NCBI GenBank assembly: GCA_002331485.1
Contig: DCYS01000033.1
Span: 124,001 to 188,000 of the forward strand
Direction of reading: 5' to 3'
Length of the DNA stretch: 64,000 nt
Source of the DNA: Flavobacteriales bacterium UBA2104
GTDB lineage: Bacteria; Bacteroidota; Bacteroidia; Flavobacteriales_D; Crocinitomicaceae
The stretch's first letter is position 1; the number at the start of each line of letters is the position of its first letter. Below, piece by piece: positions 9,011 through 17,803 of this stretch. A model generated the notes under the pieces. The model saw nothing but the letters and a program-made list of their open reading frames with translations. It searched no databases and was not told the origin of the DNA. Made by a program: the position numbers and the translations under genes.

Positions 9011-9904
9011 TTAGTCCTTTCCTTGACTCTTTAACATAGTGTCAAGTTTTTCGCCTCCTTTGATTCCGAAATCCAATGTCCTGATAGGGAATGGGATCAT
9101 GATGTTATTATTGTCAAATGCTTTCTTTATGGCAATGATCGCTTCACTTTGAGCTTTAAGATAATTCAACTGACTATCGAAATCTACCCAGATCATAATT
9201 ATAAAGTTGATTGAACTGTCTCCGAATGCTTCATAGACTAGTGATATCTCTTTATCCTTTTTTCTTCCAGGAATATCTTCAACTGCCTTGATCGCAATAT
9301 CTCTTACTTGCTCTAAGTCTTCACCATAAGAAACACCAACCCCCAGATCAATACGGCGTTGCTTATTTGTGGAGTCATTGACAAGAATGTTTTGAAAAAG
9401 CTCTTTATTTGGAATTATGATCTCTTGCCCCTGAAAAGAGGTGATAACTGTAGTTCTGATATTTATAGTTTTTACAACTCCTTTGTAGTCTCCTGCTTCG
9501 ATAACATCACCAACTTCAAAGGGACGTCTTGCAGCCATTAAGAATCCAGAAATAAAGTTTGTAGCGATATCTTGAAAAGCAAAACCTAAAGCCAAACCTA
9601 TTATACCTGCCCCGGCAAGTAGAGAAGTTACTGTCTTTTGAAGGTTAAGCACACTGAGTGCTACAAATGACCCAACAATAATTATAACAACATAAACTAT
9701 TTTGGCTAGCAATTCACTAAGCTCACGATTATTTATAGCTCTGTCCATGATTCGCAGGAAAATCTTACGAACGATCTTTGCAATAATCACGAATAAAATT
9801 AGAGCTAGAACAGCTAGTACGAAATTTGGAAGCATACTGACAAAGTTCTCAGACCAGTGTACTACCTTTTCGACTACCAGATCATAATATTTAGAGAATT
9901 CCAT
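9011..9904 (-). CDS. small-conductance mechanosensitive channel, MscS family
   Basis: Inner-membrane channel that opens on membrane tension during hypo-osmotic shock. Of 297 residues, the N-terminal part carries three hydrophobic segments (about 20-45, 62-85, 90-112), the last being the Gly/Ala-rich pore helix (AGAGIIGLALGFAFQDIATNFISG). The soluble MscS beta and alpha/beta vestibule domains follow (GDVIEAGDYKGVV, then IPNKELF). It starts 12 bp after the oxyR stop, so it is probably the second gene of an oxyR operon. MscS is known; the pairing with oxyR may be only positional. Confidence 0.93.
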   Translation of the reverse strand: MEFSKYYDLVVEKVVHWSENFVSMLPNFVLAVLALILFVIIAKIVRKIFLRIMDRAINNRELSELLAKIVYVVIIIVGSFVALSVLNLQKTVTSLLAGAGIIGLALGFAFQDIATNFISGFLMAARRPFEVGDVIEAGDYKGVVKTINIRTTVITSFQGQEIIIPNKELFQNILVNDSTNKQRRIDLGVGVSYGEDLEQVRDIAIKAVEDIPGRKKDKEISLVYEAFGDSSINFIIMIWVDFDSQLNYLKAQSEAIIAIKKAFDNNNIMIPFPIRTLDFGIKGGEKLDTMLKSQGKD

Positions 9905-9916
9905 ACTTAATTTTTT

Positions 9917-10837
9917 TTAGGACCAAGGTAAAATTTCCGTTTTGATTTTATGAAGTTGGTCGTTTGATTTATTTCGTTGAATTAAACGTATTAAACCTTG
10001 AATATGTTCTTTCTTACTGTTTCGAGTAAGGTTAATTCCGATAATTTGCCTCACCGGGACGATATTTTCCACTCGCTTAAAATCTTCTTTGTCCAATTGC
10101 AGGTATGGCAAGTAATTCGACGGTACGAGTGTATAGCCACCTTGTATTTCAACCATCTTTAATAGCATATTAATGCTTCCTCCCTCATATTTCCAGGTAT
10201 CTTCATGCTTTTGTTTAAGATTACAAAAATTGATCATTTGCGTCCGTAAACAATTTCCTTCACTCAATAACCATGGCTTTAATTCTTGCAGTTTTTCCTG
10301 AGAAATGGTTTTTGATTTAGTTTTCGGACTGTAAACAAATATCTCTTCGTCAAACAAGCGCTGTTGATTGAAACGCTGATCCTTTAACGGTCCTGCCATT
10401 ACTCCAAAGTCAATTTGTTTTTTCTCGACAGCCTTGATTAAGTCGGGAGTTTTAAGCTCTTTAATATCTAATTGAATATCTCCCAATTGATTTTGCCATT
10501 GATCGTAAAGATCCGGAACTAAGTAACCAGCAATAGTAGGGATGATTCCGATTCGGATCTCTGCTTTATATGTTCCTTTAAGCTTAGCAATCTCATCTTC
10601 AAGTTTATTGTAATCATCCGCGATCTTCTCGAGTTGAGGTATGACCATCTCTCCGAAGGATGTAAGAGAGATTGGACTAGTATCTCGATTAATGATCTGA
10701 CCTCCCATGGCAGCCTCTGCCTTTCGAATTTGCATGGATAAAGTGGGTTGAGTTACAAAACAAGATTCAGCTGCTCGCTGAAAACTTTGCTTTTCAATTA
10801 AGGATAAGAGATATTTGATCTGAGCTGGAGAAACCAT
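9917..10837 (-). CDS. oxyR: hydrogen-peroxide-sensing LysR-type regulator OxyR
   Basis: LysR-family activator with an N-terminal winged HTH (about 1-60, with SFQRAAESCFVTQPTLS) and a periplasmic-binding-protein-like sensor domain. The redox pair is present: Cys196 in EGNCLRTQ and Cys205 in INFCNL, nine residues apart exactly as Cys199/Cys208 of E. coli OxyR. It is divergent from ahpC, its classical target, with a 203-bp shared intergenic region (10838-11040). Length 306 residues is usual. Function in peroxide response is strongly supported by both residues and context. Confidence 0.94.
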   Translation of the reverse strand: MVSPAQIKYLLSLIEKQSFQRAAESCFVTQPTLSMQIRKAEAAMGGQIINRDTSPISLTSFGEMVIPQLEKIADDYNKLEDEIAKLKGTYKAEIRIGIIPTIAGYLVPDLYDQWQNQLGDIQLDIKELKTPDLIKAVEKKQIDFGVMAGPLKDQRFNQQRLFDEEIFVYSPKTKSKTISQEKLQELKPWLLSEGNCLRTQMINFCNLKQKHEDTWKYEGGSINMLLKMVEIQGGYTLVPSNYLPYLQLDKEDFKRVENIVPVRQIIGINLTRNSKKEHIQGLIRLIQRNKSNDQLHKIKTEILPWS

Positions 10838-10974
10838 TATAGATAAGATTTATGTGAATATAAAAATAATCAATTAAAATTATATGATTTAGTGCTTAAA
10901 TTTGTAATCGCAATGATTGTTGAAAAAGTGGTTCAGAAGACCGCAAAATTGTGAACAAAATAGATGCATTGATG

Positions 10975-11006
10975 TTGTCTTAAAGGAAACAAAAACTGTA
11001 TATTTA
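10975..11006 (+). promoter_or_regulatory. candidate promoter of ahpC
   Basis: TTG at 10975-10977, a 21-bp spacer, and TATATTTA at 10999-11006 (one mismatch to TAnnTTTG) lie in the oxyR-ahpC divergent region. The predicted leader is about 30 nt, ending in an A-rich stretch before the ATG. An OxyR site is expected here but I could not delimit one. Confidence 0.35.
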
Positions 11007-11040
11007 ACAATCAATTTTATAAACCAAAAAAACAAACAAA

Positions 11041-11679
11041 ATGGCAGTAGTAGGAAAAAAATTTCCAAGCATTGAAGTTGATGCGATGAATGAAATGGGA
11101 GACACATTTAAATTGAACGTAGTAGAAGAGGCGATCAAAAACAAGAAGAAAGTTGTCCTTTTCTGGTACCCGAAAGATTTTACATTCGTTTGTCCTACAG
11201 AACTTCATGCTTTTCAATCAATGGTTGAAGAATTTGACAAGCGTAATACAATGGTAGTAGGAGCTTCATGTGATACTCCAGAGGTACATTTCGCATGGTT
11301 GAATACTCCAAAAGACGAAGGTGGTATTCAAGGTGTTACTTATCCGATCTTAGCTGATTCTAACCGTAACCTTGCGAACATGCTAAGAATATTGGATATT
11401 CAATCTGAAGAGTATAATGAGGAAACAGATTCTTTCGTGTACGAAGGTGATAATGTTACATATCGTGCAACTTACCTAATCGACGAAGAAGGAACCGTTT
11501 TCCATGAAGGAGTAAATCACATGCCTCTTGGAAGAAACGTAAATGAATATTTAAGATTAATTGACGCTTACACTCACGTTCAAAAGAATGGTGAAGTTTG
11601 TCCTGCTAACTGGGAAGAAGGTAAGACGGCCATGAATGCAACGCGTGACGGTGTAGCAGATTATTTAAAATCAAACTAA
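11041..11679 (+). CDS. ahpC: peroxiredoxin, AhpC/Prx1 (2-Cys) type
   Basis: Thiol peroxidase that reduces H2O2 and organic peroxides. The peroxidatic cysteine is Cys51 in FTFVCPTELHAF; the resolving cysteine is Cys187 in GEVCPANW, so it is a typical 2-Cys enzyme (212 residues). No ahpF reductase follows; instead a thioredoxin-like gene begins one base after the stop and probably supplies electrons. First gene of the three-gene unit opposite oxyR, ended by a terminator at about 12.28 kb. Confidence 0.97.
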   Translation: MAVVGKKFPSIEVDAMNEMGDTFKLNVVEEAIKNKKKVVLFWYPKDFTFVCPTELHAFQSMVEEFDKRNTMVVGASCDTPEVHFAWLNTPKDEGGIQGVTYPILADSNRNLANMLRILDIQSEEYNEETDSFVYEGDNVTYRATYLIDEEGTVFHEGVNHMPLGRNVNEYLRLIDAYTHVQKNGEVCPANWEEGKTAMNATRDGVADYLKSN

Positions 11680-11680
11680 T

Positions 11681-11998
11681 ATGGCATTTGAAGAGTTAAA
11701 AACCGATACTTTGCAGGAAGTAGTTTCCAATAATGAAACGGTCCTTGTGCAATATGCAGCAGGATGGTGCGGAAACTGCCGTATCATGAAGCCAAAGTTT
11801 AGAAAGTTTTCTGAGGCTCATGAGAATGCAAAGTTTATTGTGATCGACGCTGAGAAGAATCCAGAATCACGAAAGTTAGCTAAAGTTGATAATCTACCAA
11901 CTTTTGCTGCTTTCAAGAACGGTGAGCTTGTCGATCAAACACAGACGAATAAAACAGAAGTACTAAAACAATTTATCGATGAGGTTACCAGTAATTAA
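11681..11998 (+). CDS. thioredoxin-family protein
   Basis: A 105-residue single-domain thioredoxin fold with active site WCGNC (Cys30, Cys33) and the cis-Pro segment DNLPTF. No signal peptide, so cytoplasmic. The active-site dipeptide Gly-Asn differs from the Gly-Pro of housekeeping thioredoxins. Its start codon lies one base after the ahpC stop, which argues for a dedicated reductant of this peroxiredoxin (inference from context). The next gene overlaps its end by 20 bp. Confidence 0.93.
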   Translation: MAFEELKTDTLQEVVSNNETVLVQYAAGWCGNCRIMKPKFRKFSEAHENAKFIVIDAEKNPESRKLAKVDNLPTFAAFKNGELVDQTQTNKTEVLKQFIDEVTSN

Positions 11999-12239
11999 GC
12001 ACATTTCAAATTTCATTGAAGAGAATGACGAGGATTTTGTTCATGAGACACTAGAAACTCTGGAAAATCTTACAGAACTATCTTCGCTCAAAGATGAAGA
12101 GTTGGACGTAATTGGAGAACTGATCTCTAATATGTACGGTGCAATCGAGGTTCACAAAATGATGCGTGAAGAAGGAATATCCCAAAAAGACGCAGCTAAA
12201 AAATTTATGGATCGAGTTCTGGGCTCAATAGATAAATAG
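11979..12239 (+). CDS. small conserved protein of the peroxiredoxin operon (DUF6952-like)
   Basis: An 86-residue acidic, helical protein starting MRLPVIKHI, with a strongly patterned segment (LKDEELDVIGELISNMYGAIEVH). From memory this resembles the family named DUF6952 that accompanies thioredoxin/AhpC genes in flavobacteria; the name should be confirmed. It overlaps the thioredoxin gene by 20 bp, so translation is likely coupled. It has no cysteine and no membrane segment. Function unknown; a role with AhpC or thioredoxin is inferred from context only. Confidence 0.85.
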   Translation: MRLPVIKHISNFIEENDEDFVHETLETLENLTELSSLKDEELDVIGELISNMYGAIEVHKMMREEGISQKDAAKKFMDRVLGSIDK

Positions 12240-12261
12240 TTAGTACTATCTTAAATCATTA

Positions 12262-12290
12262 AAAGGTCGCTCATTTGAGCGGCCTTTTTT
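12262..12290 (+). terminator. terminator of the ahpC operon
   Basis: Stem AAGGTCGCTC / GAGCGGCCTT with a short ATTT loop and one G-T wobble, followed by T6. Confidence 0.85.
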
Positions 12291-12359
12291 CGTGTTCCAT
12301 TTTTTTTATTGAAAATATTGTACGAAATTGCTAGTCAAACTATTAAAACTCTTTTAGCT

Positions 12360-15300
12360 ATGAAAAAACTATTACTTGTGCTGGTCGGTATCCTGACCAC
12401 CCTAACTTTTTATGCACAAACCGTGCATCCGGATTATTTAGATGGGTCGATATGGTTTAAATTAAAGAACGATTTGAGTAGGAATCAGACTGTCGATGTT
12501 CATACTGGACAAGTTAGTCAGACTTATATTGACATTAAGAAATTTGATTTTTATTCAGAGATTCAACGATTCGGAATTAAACAACTTTACGCTTCTTTCC
12601 CAGAAGTCGATGACGATCGATTAAAGAATATATTTCGTCTGGAAGTTCAGGATATTGGAGCTGTAAATGAAATAATAGAATTGATAGAGAAATCTGAAGC
12701 AGTTGAATATGCGGAGAGAATTCCATTTATCGAGAAAACACTTACTCCTAATGATCCAAGTTATAATTCTTCAACGCAGTGGGGGTTATTTCAGATGAAT
12801 GCTGCTCAAGCGTGGGACTTCTCTACAGGAAGCAGTGATGTTAAAGTAGCTATTGTAGATGATGCCGTAGAAACAACTCACAGTGATCTTTCAGGAGTGA
12901 TCTGGACGAATCCAAATGAAGTTCCAAATAACGGAGTAGATGATGATAATAACGGTTACGTTGATGATGTGAATGGTTTCGATGTCGCAAACAACGATAA
13001 TAATCCAGATCCTGATACACCGATCTCTAGTTATGATCACGGTACTCATGTTGCTGGTATTGCTGGTGCTGAAACAAATAATAACAATGGTGTAGCCTCA
13101 ATTGGGCATAACATCACTTTGATCCCAGTCAAGTCTACTAACTCTGCCACAGCAGTAACACATGGTTATGAAGGAATTCTTTATGCCGTTGCTGCAGGCG
13201 CTGATGTAATCAACATGTCATGGGGAGGTAGTGGTTCAAGTACCACTGCTCAGAATATCATTAGCTATGCGTCAGGTGAGGGGATCATCTTGATCGCAGC
13301 AGCAGGTAATGATAACGTTTCTTCTGTATTCTATCCAGCTGGATATAGTGAAGTAATAGCTGTTGCATCAACAACTTTTGGAGATAGTAAGTCATCATTT
13401 TCCAATTACGGATCATGGATCGATATTTCTGCACCAGGTAGTGCGATCTATTCAACGATTCCAGGAGATTCATATGGAACTAAGCAAGGTACATCTATGG
13501 CAAGTCCACAAGTTGCTGGACTCGCTGGTTTGATGTTGTCATTAAACCCTAGTTTATCTCCAGCAGATGTTGAAAGCTGTATTTTAAGTACTGCAGACGA
13601 CATAGATGGAGCTAATCCAAGTTACATTGGTGAGTTAGGAGCAGGTAGAATCAATGCTCAAGCTGCTATGAACTGTATATCAGCAACGCTGAACTGGGCT
13701 CCAGTAGCTAACTTTGAAGCGGATGTGCAAACGATCCTGGAAGGACAGTCCGTAAACTTTACGGATCTATCTGTTTATAATCCAACAAGTTGGTCATGGA
13801 CGTTCAACGGTGGTACGCCAGCAACATTCAATGGTCAGAATCCACCTGCGATCACTTACAACACTGCAGGAAGTTATGAAGTGTCTTTAACGGTTACAAA
13901 TTCCAATGGTAATGACACAGAGACGAAAACAGCATATATCACGGTTAATGCATTAACAGGGTGTGATACAATTTCAAATACTCAAGCTTCTGATAACATC
14001 AGTATAATCTCCTGGGCGAATGGAGATGGTTATTTGAGTGGTCATAACGCATACAGTATTACTCGCTTTGCTGAAGAGTATTCGGCATTAGGACCAACAA
14101 ATGTAATGGGAGCCGATTTTTATTTTGCTGAAGCTGATTTAGGAAATGCTAACTCTGATATTACTGTAATGGTTTGGGAAGACAATGCGGGAGAGCCTGG
14201 AACAGTTGTTTATCAGGAAGATGTTCCACTTTCAGTTATAGAGAATAATGTAACTAGTGCTGGTCAGGGTTCATTTTTTATCACTCAGGTTGATTTTGAC
14301 GCGCCAGTTGCAGTTGGAACAGGTACATTCTATGTTGGTTACTCCATAGAAAACGCAACAGCAGCAGGAGATACGGTTGCTTGCGGTAATGTTGATGTAA
14401 CTTCTGATGGAGCGCGTCCGAATAAATTATTCGCGTTTTTTGAAGCAGGAGGTCCTCTAGGATATAATGGTTGGGAGGAATTTTCAACTTTTACTGGAGG
14501 TGCACAGTTTGTTTCACATATTTATCCAAGAATTACTCAAACTCCTCCAACTGCGGTTATCAGTGCTGCTCCAACTACAGTATGTGAAGGAGAGTTTGTA
14601 GATTTCGACGCGTCTTCTTCTCCTAATATTGCTAATTGGCAGTGGGCGATCAACGGTACTTCAACTCCATATCCAACAGCTATCGACCCTTCTGTTATAA
14701 TGGGGACAGCAGGAACGCATACTGCTTATCTATTGGCAGAAAACTCTTGTGGATTCTTCCATATTGATAGCATAGATATAACGGTTGATCCTACACCGAA
14801 TGTAACGTTGACTGGTACTGCAGATACAATTTGTCCAGGTGGATCTGTTGATTTTACAGCATCTGGTGCAACTAGTTATTCATGGAGTCCTGCAGGTTCT
14901 CTATCTTGCTCAAACTGTGCTAATCCTACTGCAACTCCAGGAGGAAATACGACTTATACAGTTACGGGAACAACAGGTAGCTGTTCTTCAGAGACTTACT
15001 ATGCTGTTGTTGTAAATGATGCAGCACCAGTCGCAGAATTCCTGATGAGTTCAGATACGATCTGTGAAGGAGATGTGCTTGAAGTGAATGGTGCACTCTC
15101 AGATGGAGCATCAGGTTTCGACTGGACATTCGCAAGTGGTACGCCAGGAACTGGAGTAGGATCCATTTCTTCGACAACTTATAATTCTCCAGGTACTTAT
15201 ACTGTGAGTCTGGATGTTGATAATGGTTGTGGAGCAACAGATAATACATCACAGGATGTGGTAGTTCTGCCATCAGCAGACTGTTCTAGTGGAATTGATA

Positions 15301-15536
15301 GTGAAGGAATTGAAAGTTTGGAAGTATTCTATAATGCGAATACTGAGCAGATCATGATTAATAGTAATGATCTTTCTTCAGCATATGTAATAAATTCAGC
15401 AGGTCAAAAAGTTTCAAACTTAGTTCAATTGCAAAACGGTAATGCTCAAATTGGTGTTGCAGGTTTAGCAAAAGGAATCTACTTTGTGGTTCTTAACAAT
15501 GGTAGTCAATCTTCTATCCACAAGTTTGTTAAATAG
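12360..15536 (+). CDS. secreted subtilisin-like (S8) serine protease with PKD domain and T9SS sorting domain
   Basis: Secreted protease of 1058 residues. The frame runs 17 codons further upstream from a TTG, but ATG 12360 starts a clean signal peptide (MKKLLLVLVG...FYAQ). Catalytic triad: Asp167 (AIVDDAVE), His227 (DHGTHVAG), Ser379 (GTSMASP), with the oxyanion Asn near 317. A pro-region precedes the catalytic domain. After it come a PKD domain (about 460-545, SWSWTFNGGTPATF), a jelly-roll-like region, two or three further PKD/Ig-like modules (WSPAGSLSCSNCANP), and a C-terminal type A T9SS domain ending in GIYFVVL...HKFVK. Expected to be exported by Sec, then carried across the outer membrane by T9SS. 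It is a paralog of the protease at 48.9 kb. Confidence 0.95.
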   Translation: MKKLLLVLVGILTTLTFYAQTVHPDYLDGSIWFKLKNDLSRNQTVDVHTGQVSQTYIDIKKFDFYSEIQRFGIKQLYASFPEVDDDRLKNIFRLEVQDIGAVNEIIELIEKSEAVEYAERIPFIEKTLTPNDPSYNSSTQWGLFQMNAAQAWDFSTGSSDVKVAIVDDAVETTHSDLSGVIWTNPNEVPNNGVDDDNNGYVDDVNGFDVANNDNNPDPDTPISSYDHGTHVAGIAGAETNNNNGVASIGHNITLIPVKSTNSATAVTHGYEGILYAVAAGADVINMSWGGSGSSTTAQNIISYASGEGIILIAAAGNDNVSSVFYPAGYSEVIAVASTTFGDSKSSFSNYGSWIDISAPGSAIYSTIPGDSYGTKQGTSMASPQVAGLAGLMLSLNPSLSPADVESCILSTADDIDGANPSYIGELGAGRINAQAAMNCISATLNWAPVANFEADVQTILEGQSVNFTDLSVYNPTSWSWTFNGGTPATFNGQNPPAITYNTAGSYEVSLTVTNSNGNDTETKTAYITVNALTGCDTISNTQASDNISIISWANGDGYLSGHNAYSITRFAEEYSALGPTNVMGADFYFAEADLGNANSDITVMVWEDNAGEPGTVVYQEDVPLSVIENNVTSAGQGSFFITQVDFDAPVAVGTGTFYVGYSIENATAAGDTVACGNVDVTSDGARPNKLFAFFEAGGPLGYNGWEEFSTFTGGAQFVSHIYPRITQTPPTAVISAAPTTVCEGEFVDFDASSSPNIANWQWAINGTSTPYPTAIDPSVIMGTAGTHTAYLLAENSCGFFHIDSIDITVDPTPNVTLTGTADTICPGGSVDFTASGATSYSWSPAGSLSCSNCANPTATPGGNTTYTVTGTTGSCSSETYYAVVVNDAAPVAEFLMSSDTICEGDVLEVNGALSDGASGFDWTFASGTPGTGVGSISSTTYNSPGTYTVSLDVDNGCGATDNTSQDVVVLPSADCSSGIDSEGIESLEVFYNANTEQIMINSNDLSSAYVINSAGQKVSNLVQLQNGNAQIGVAGLAKGIYFVVLNNGSQSSIHKFVK

Positions 15537-15559
15537 ATAATTATAATAGAATCTATAAG

Positions 15560-15595
15560 AAGGGGTGATTCCGTAAGGTCTCACCCTTTTTTTTT
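15560..15595 (+). terminator. terminator of the first subtilase gene
   Basis: Stem GGGGTGA / TCACCC(T) around a 12-nt loop, followed by a run of T (15585-15595). Confidence 0.8.
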
Positions 15596-15784
15596 GAAAT
15601 TAACATATTAGATCGCTAGGGTTCTATAAATCAGTCTTGACAGGACGTTTAGAATTATTTAACACTGAAATAATTTGGGAATGAGGCAATTATTCGTATC
15701 TTGCGAGAGAACTAAAAACAAAAAGTTATCAAACTAATAGGAACAGTCCGTAAAAGCAGATTTGAGAATAGGTATCATCCAAAC

Positions 15785-15931
15785 ATGGGTAGATTGTGTG
15801 CACAAGTTACACGTATTCAACGTCACTTCTTGGGAATACCTTACAAAACGATCCATAAGTACAGAGAGACGTACAGTGGTGAAGTAAAAGATTGTGAGGA
15901 TTGCAAAATTTCCAGAGTAGAGGAGAAATAA
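15785..15931 (+). CDS. small basic protein with CxxC motif
   Basis: ATG 15785 opens a 48-codon frame ending TAA at 15929-15931: MGRLCAQVTRIQRHFLG at the start, then a basic middle and a CEDC motif near the C-terminus. The same frame stays open for 23 codons upstream (to a TAA at 15713) and reads VRKSRFENRYHPN just before the ATG, which looks like protein; no ATG, GTG or TTG lies there, so the real N-terminus may be longer with a rare start. It is followed by a perfect terminator hairpin. It fills most of the 475-bp space between the protease and gcvT; 15600-15712 shows nothing else. Function unknown; it looks like a small Bacteroidota protein family but I cannot name it. Confidence 0.6.
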   Translation: MGRLCAQVTRIQRHFLGIPYKTIHKYRETYSGEVKDCEDCKISRVEEK

Positions 15932-15956
15932 GCCTATTAAGTATTAACTCATTAAC

Positions 15957-15993
15957 ACAAAAGGAGGACAATTTTCTAATTGTCCTCCTTTTG
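15957..15993. terminator. bidirectional terminator
   Basis: Perfect 15-bp inverted repeat (15959-15973 and 15978-15992, 4-nt loop) with A4 on one side and T4 on the other, between the small + strand ORF and the 3' end of gcvT. Confidence 0.9.
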
Positions 15994-16011
15994 CATTTAT
16001 TGTATGATCAA

Positions 16012-17094
16012 CTAACCTTTATAGAAAGGAAGTTTTACAACTTTCGCTTTTAGCATTTTCTTTCGAACACCAACGAACAGTTCCGTTCCCTCTTCTTTCA
16101 TTTCAACTGGAACATATCCTAGTCCAATTGCTTTATTTAATGATGGAGACATAGTACCTGATGTCACTCGGCCTACTTCTTCGTTATTTTCGTTGTAAAT
16201 AGGGTAATCCTTTCGTGGGATGCCTTTATCTACTAATTCAAAGGCAACGAGTTTTTTTCGGATACCTTCTTCCTTTTGTTTCTTTAATTCGGTTGAGTTG
16301 ACAAAGTCTTTTGTGAACTTCGTGATCCATCCTAACCCAGCTTCAAGTGGAGATGTTGTATCATCTATATCATTTCCGTAGAGACAATATCCCATTTCAA
16401 GTCTAAGAGTATCTCTTGCTCCCAATCCAATTGGCTCAATTCCAAAATCTTCACCGGCTTCTAAGACAGCATCCCAAACTTTTTCAGCTGATTCATTGGG
16501 AATATAGATCTCAAAACCGCCACTTCCTGTATATCCAGTTGCAGAAATAATTACGTTTGGACAACCTGCAAAATCACCGATCTCGAACGTGTAGAACTTA
16601 ATATTCTCTAGGTCTGTTTGAGTGAGAGATTGCATGGCTTTAGCCGCTTTAGGACCTTGAATAGCCAATAAGCTCCATTTATCTGAGGCATCTTCCAGTT
16701 CAGCATTTACATCATTGTGAGATTGGATCCAATTCCAGTCTTTTTCAATATTTGAAGCATTAACCACAAGAAGAAACTCGTCCTCTTTGGTTTTGTATAT
16801 GATCAGGTCATCCACAATACCACCATCTTCATTAGGCATACAGCTGTATTGAGCTTTTCCAACAGTAAGCTTACTAGCATCATTAGAACTGATCTTTTGA
16901 ACAAGAGCTTCTGCTTGAGGTCCTCGAACAAAGAATTCCCCCATATGAGAAACATCGAAAACACCTACACTTGTTCGAACGACTTCGTGCTCATGTTTTA
17001 GTCCCTTGTATTGAATGGGCATTGAGTATCCTGCGAAAGGAGCCATTTTAGCCCCAAGCTCTTCATGTACTTTCGTAAGTGCTGTTTCTTTCAT
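16012..17094 (-). CDS. gcvT: aminomethyltransferase, glycine cleavage T-protein
   Basis: T-protein of the glycine cleavage system, which transfers the methylene group from aminomethyl-lipoyl H-protein to tetrahydrofolate. 360 residues, standard length. Family features include the N-terminal GAKMAPFAGYSMPIQY, VSHMGEF, the folate-domain segment AGLGWITKF, and the C-terminal beta-barrel with VGRVTSGTMSP. Gene appears monocistronic; it shares a bidirectional terminator with the facing small ORF. The gcvH and gcvP genes are not in the window. Confidence 0.96.
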   Translation of the reverse strand: MKETALTKVHEELGAKMAPFAGYSMPIQYKGLKHEHEVVRTSVGVFDVSHMGEFFVRGPQAEALVQKISSNDASKLTVGKAQYSCMPNEDGGIVDDLIIYKTKEDEFLLVVNASNIEKDWNWIQSHNDVNAELEDASDKWSLLAIQGPKAAKAMQSLTQTDLENIKFYTFEIGDFAGCPNVIISATGYTGSGGFEIYIPNESAEKVWDAVLEAGEDFGIEPIGLGARDTLRLEMGYCLYGNDIDDTTSPLEAGLGWITKFTKDFVNSTELKKQKEEGIRKKLVAFELVDKGIPRKDYPIYNENNEEVGRVTSGTMSPSLNKAIGLGYVPVEMKEEGTELFVGVRKKMLKAKVVKLPFYKG

Positions 17095-17219
17095 ATTGAC
17101 AATTTTGAAAGCGTAAAATTAAGTTTACCTTTCTCAATTCCAAGTAAGATATCACGAATATTTTGGAGTCGTTTAGAAATTAACCAGCCTCAGATTTTTA
17201 TTTAAATAATGTAGATTAA

Positions 17220-17630
17220 TTATTCAGAAATCCAATTGGTATCTCGGGCTGGGTAAACAAAGTTGCCATCAGCGCCTATAGAATCATCACCATATACATT
17301 CGGAAGTGGGTTTACAGGTCTTGGACCTAATGTATATTCTCTACCTGAAACACTATCGACCTGCGGCACTACTTCATCATTGACTCCAAAATCGAGTTGA
17401 TCTGCAGTTCCATAAACAATGTTGCCTTCCGCATCAACTGAATCGGATCCAGCGGCATTGACAAGTGGAAAGAGAGGTTTACCATCAGAGTTTACTTTTT
17501 CCTCCATTTTAGGCTCTTCTTTCTTATCATCTTTGATCTCATCATTTTTTGATTCTGATCCGCAAGAGGCTAAGATGATTGATCCAGTTGCGATTAATAA
17601 AAGTCGAAAGTTTGATCTATTGATTTTCAT
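17220..17630 (-). CDS. small lipoprotein with an internal repeat
   Basis: 136 residues. The signal ends in a lipobox ILASC (lipidated Cys23), then a charged linker rich in Lys/Asp/Glu. The mature part holds two related segments, about 54-77 and 109-130, each with the pattern G-x-D-S-[VI]-x-A-[DE]-G-N-[IF]-V-Y. I do not recognise the family. No partner gene is obvious: gcvT lies 125 bp downstream and a divergent phosphatase gene upstream. The 173 bp upstream (17631-17803) contain no other ORF. Confidence 0.75.
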   Translation of the reverse strand: MKINRSNFRLLLIATGSIILASCGSESKNDEIKDDKKEEPKMEEKVNSDGKPLFPLVNAAGSDSVDAEGNIVYGTADQLDFGVNDEVVPQVDSVSGREYTLGPRPVNPLPNVYGDDSIGADGNFVYPARDTNWISE

Positions 17631-17803
17631 AGTTTTTATGATTGGTTCTTTTTAAAGATATTAAATATTAATTGATTCTCCTTTTATGTTGTGCAATTCT
17701 AATTAGTGTTAGTGCATTTGGTTAATTGCTGAATTCACTGAATTCGAATAATTTGAACAATTTTGTGTATTTTCGATAAATGGTCTTGTAAGCTATCCGA
17801 ATA

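Noticed and set aside
10838..11040. OxyR operator in the divergent region
   Set aside because: Expected on biological grounds, but I found no palindrome clear enough to place it.
12309..12359. TTG-started extension of the first subtilase
   Set aside because: The following ATG at 12360 begins an ideal signal peptide; the extra 17 residues do not.
14962..15273. 103-codon minus-strand frame inside the subtilase gene
   Set aside because: Shadow of the Ser/Thr/Gly-rich coding strand; low-complexity His/Leu-rich product.
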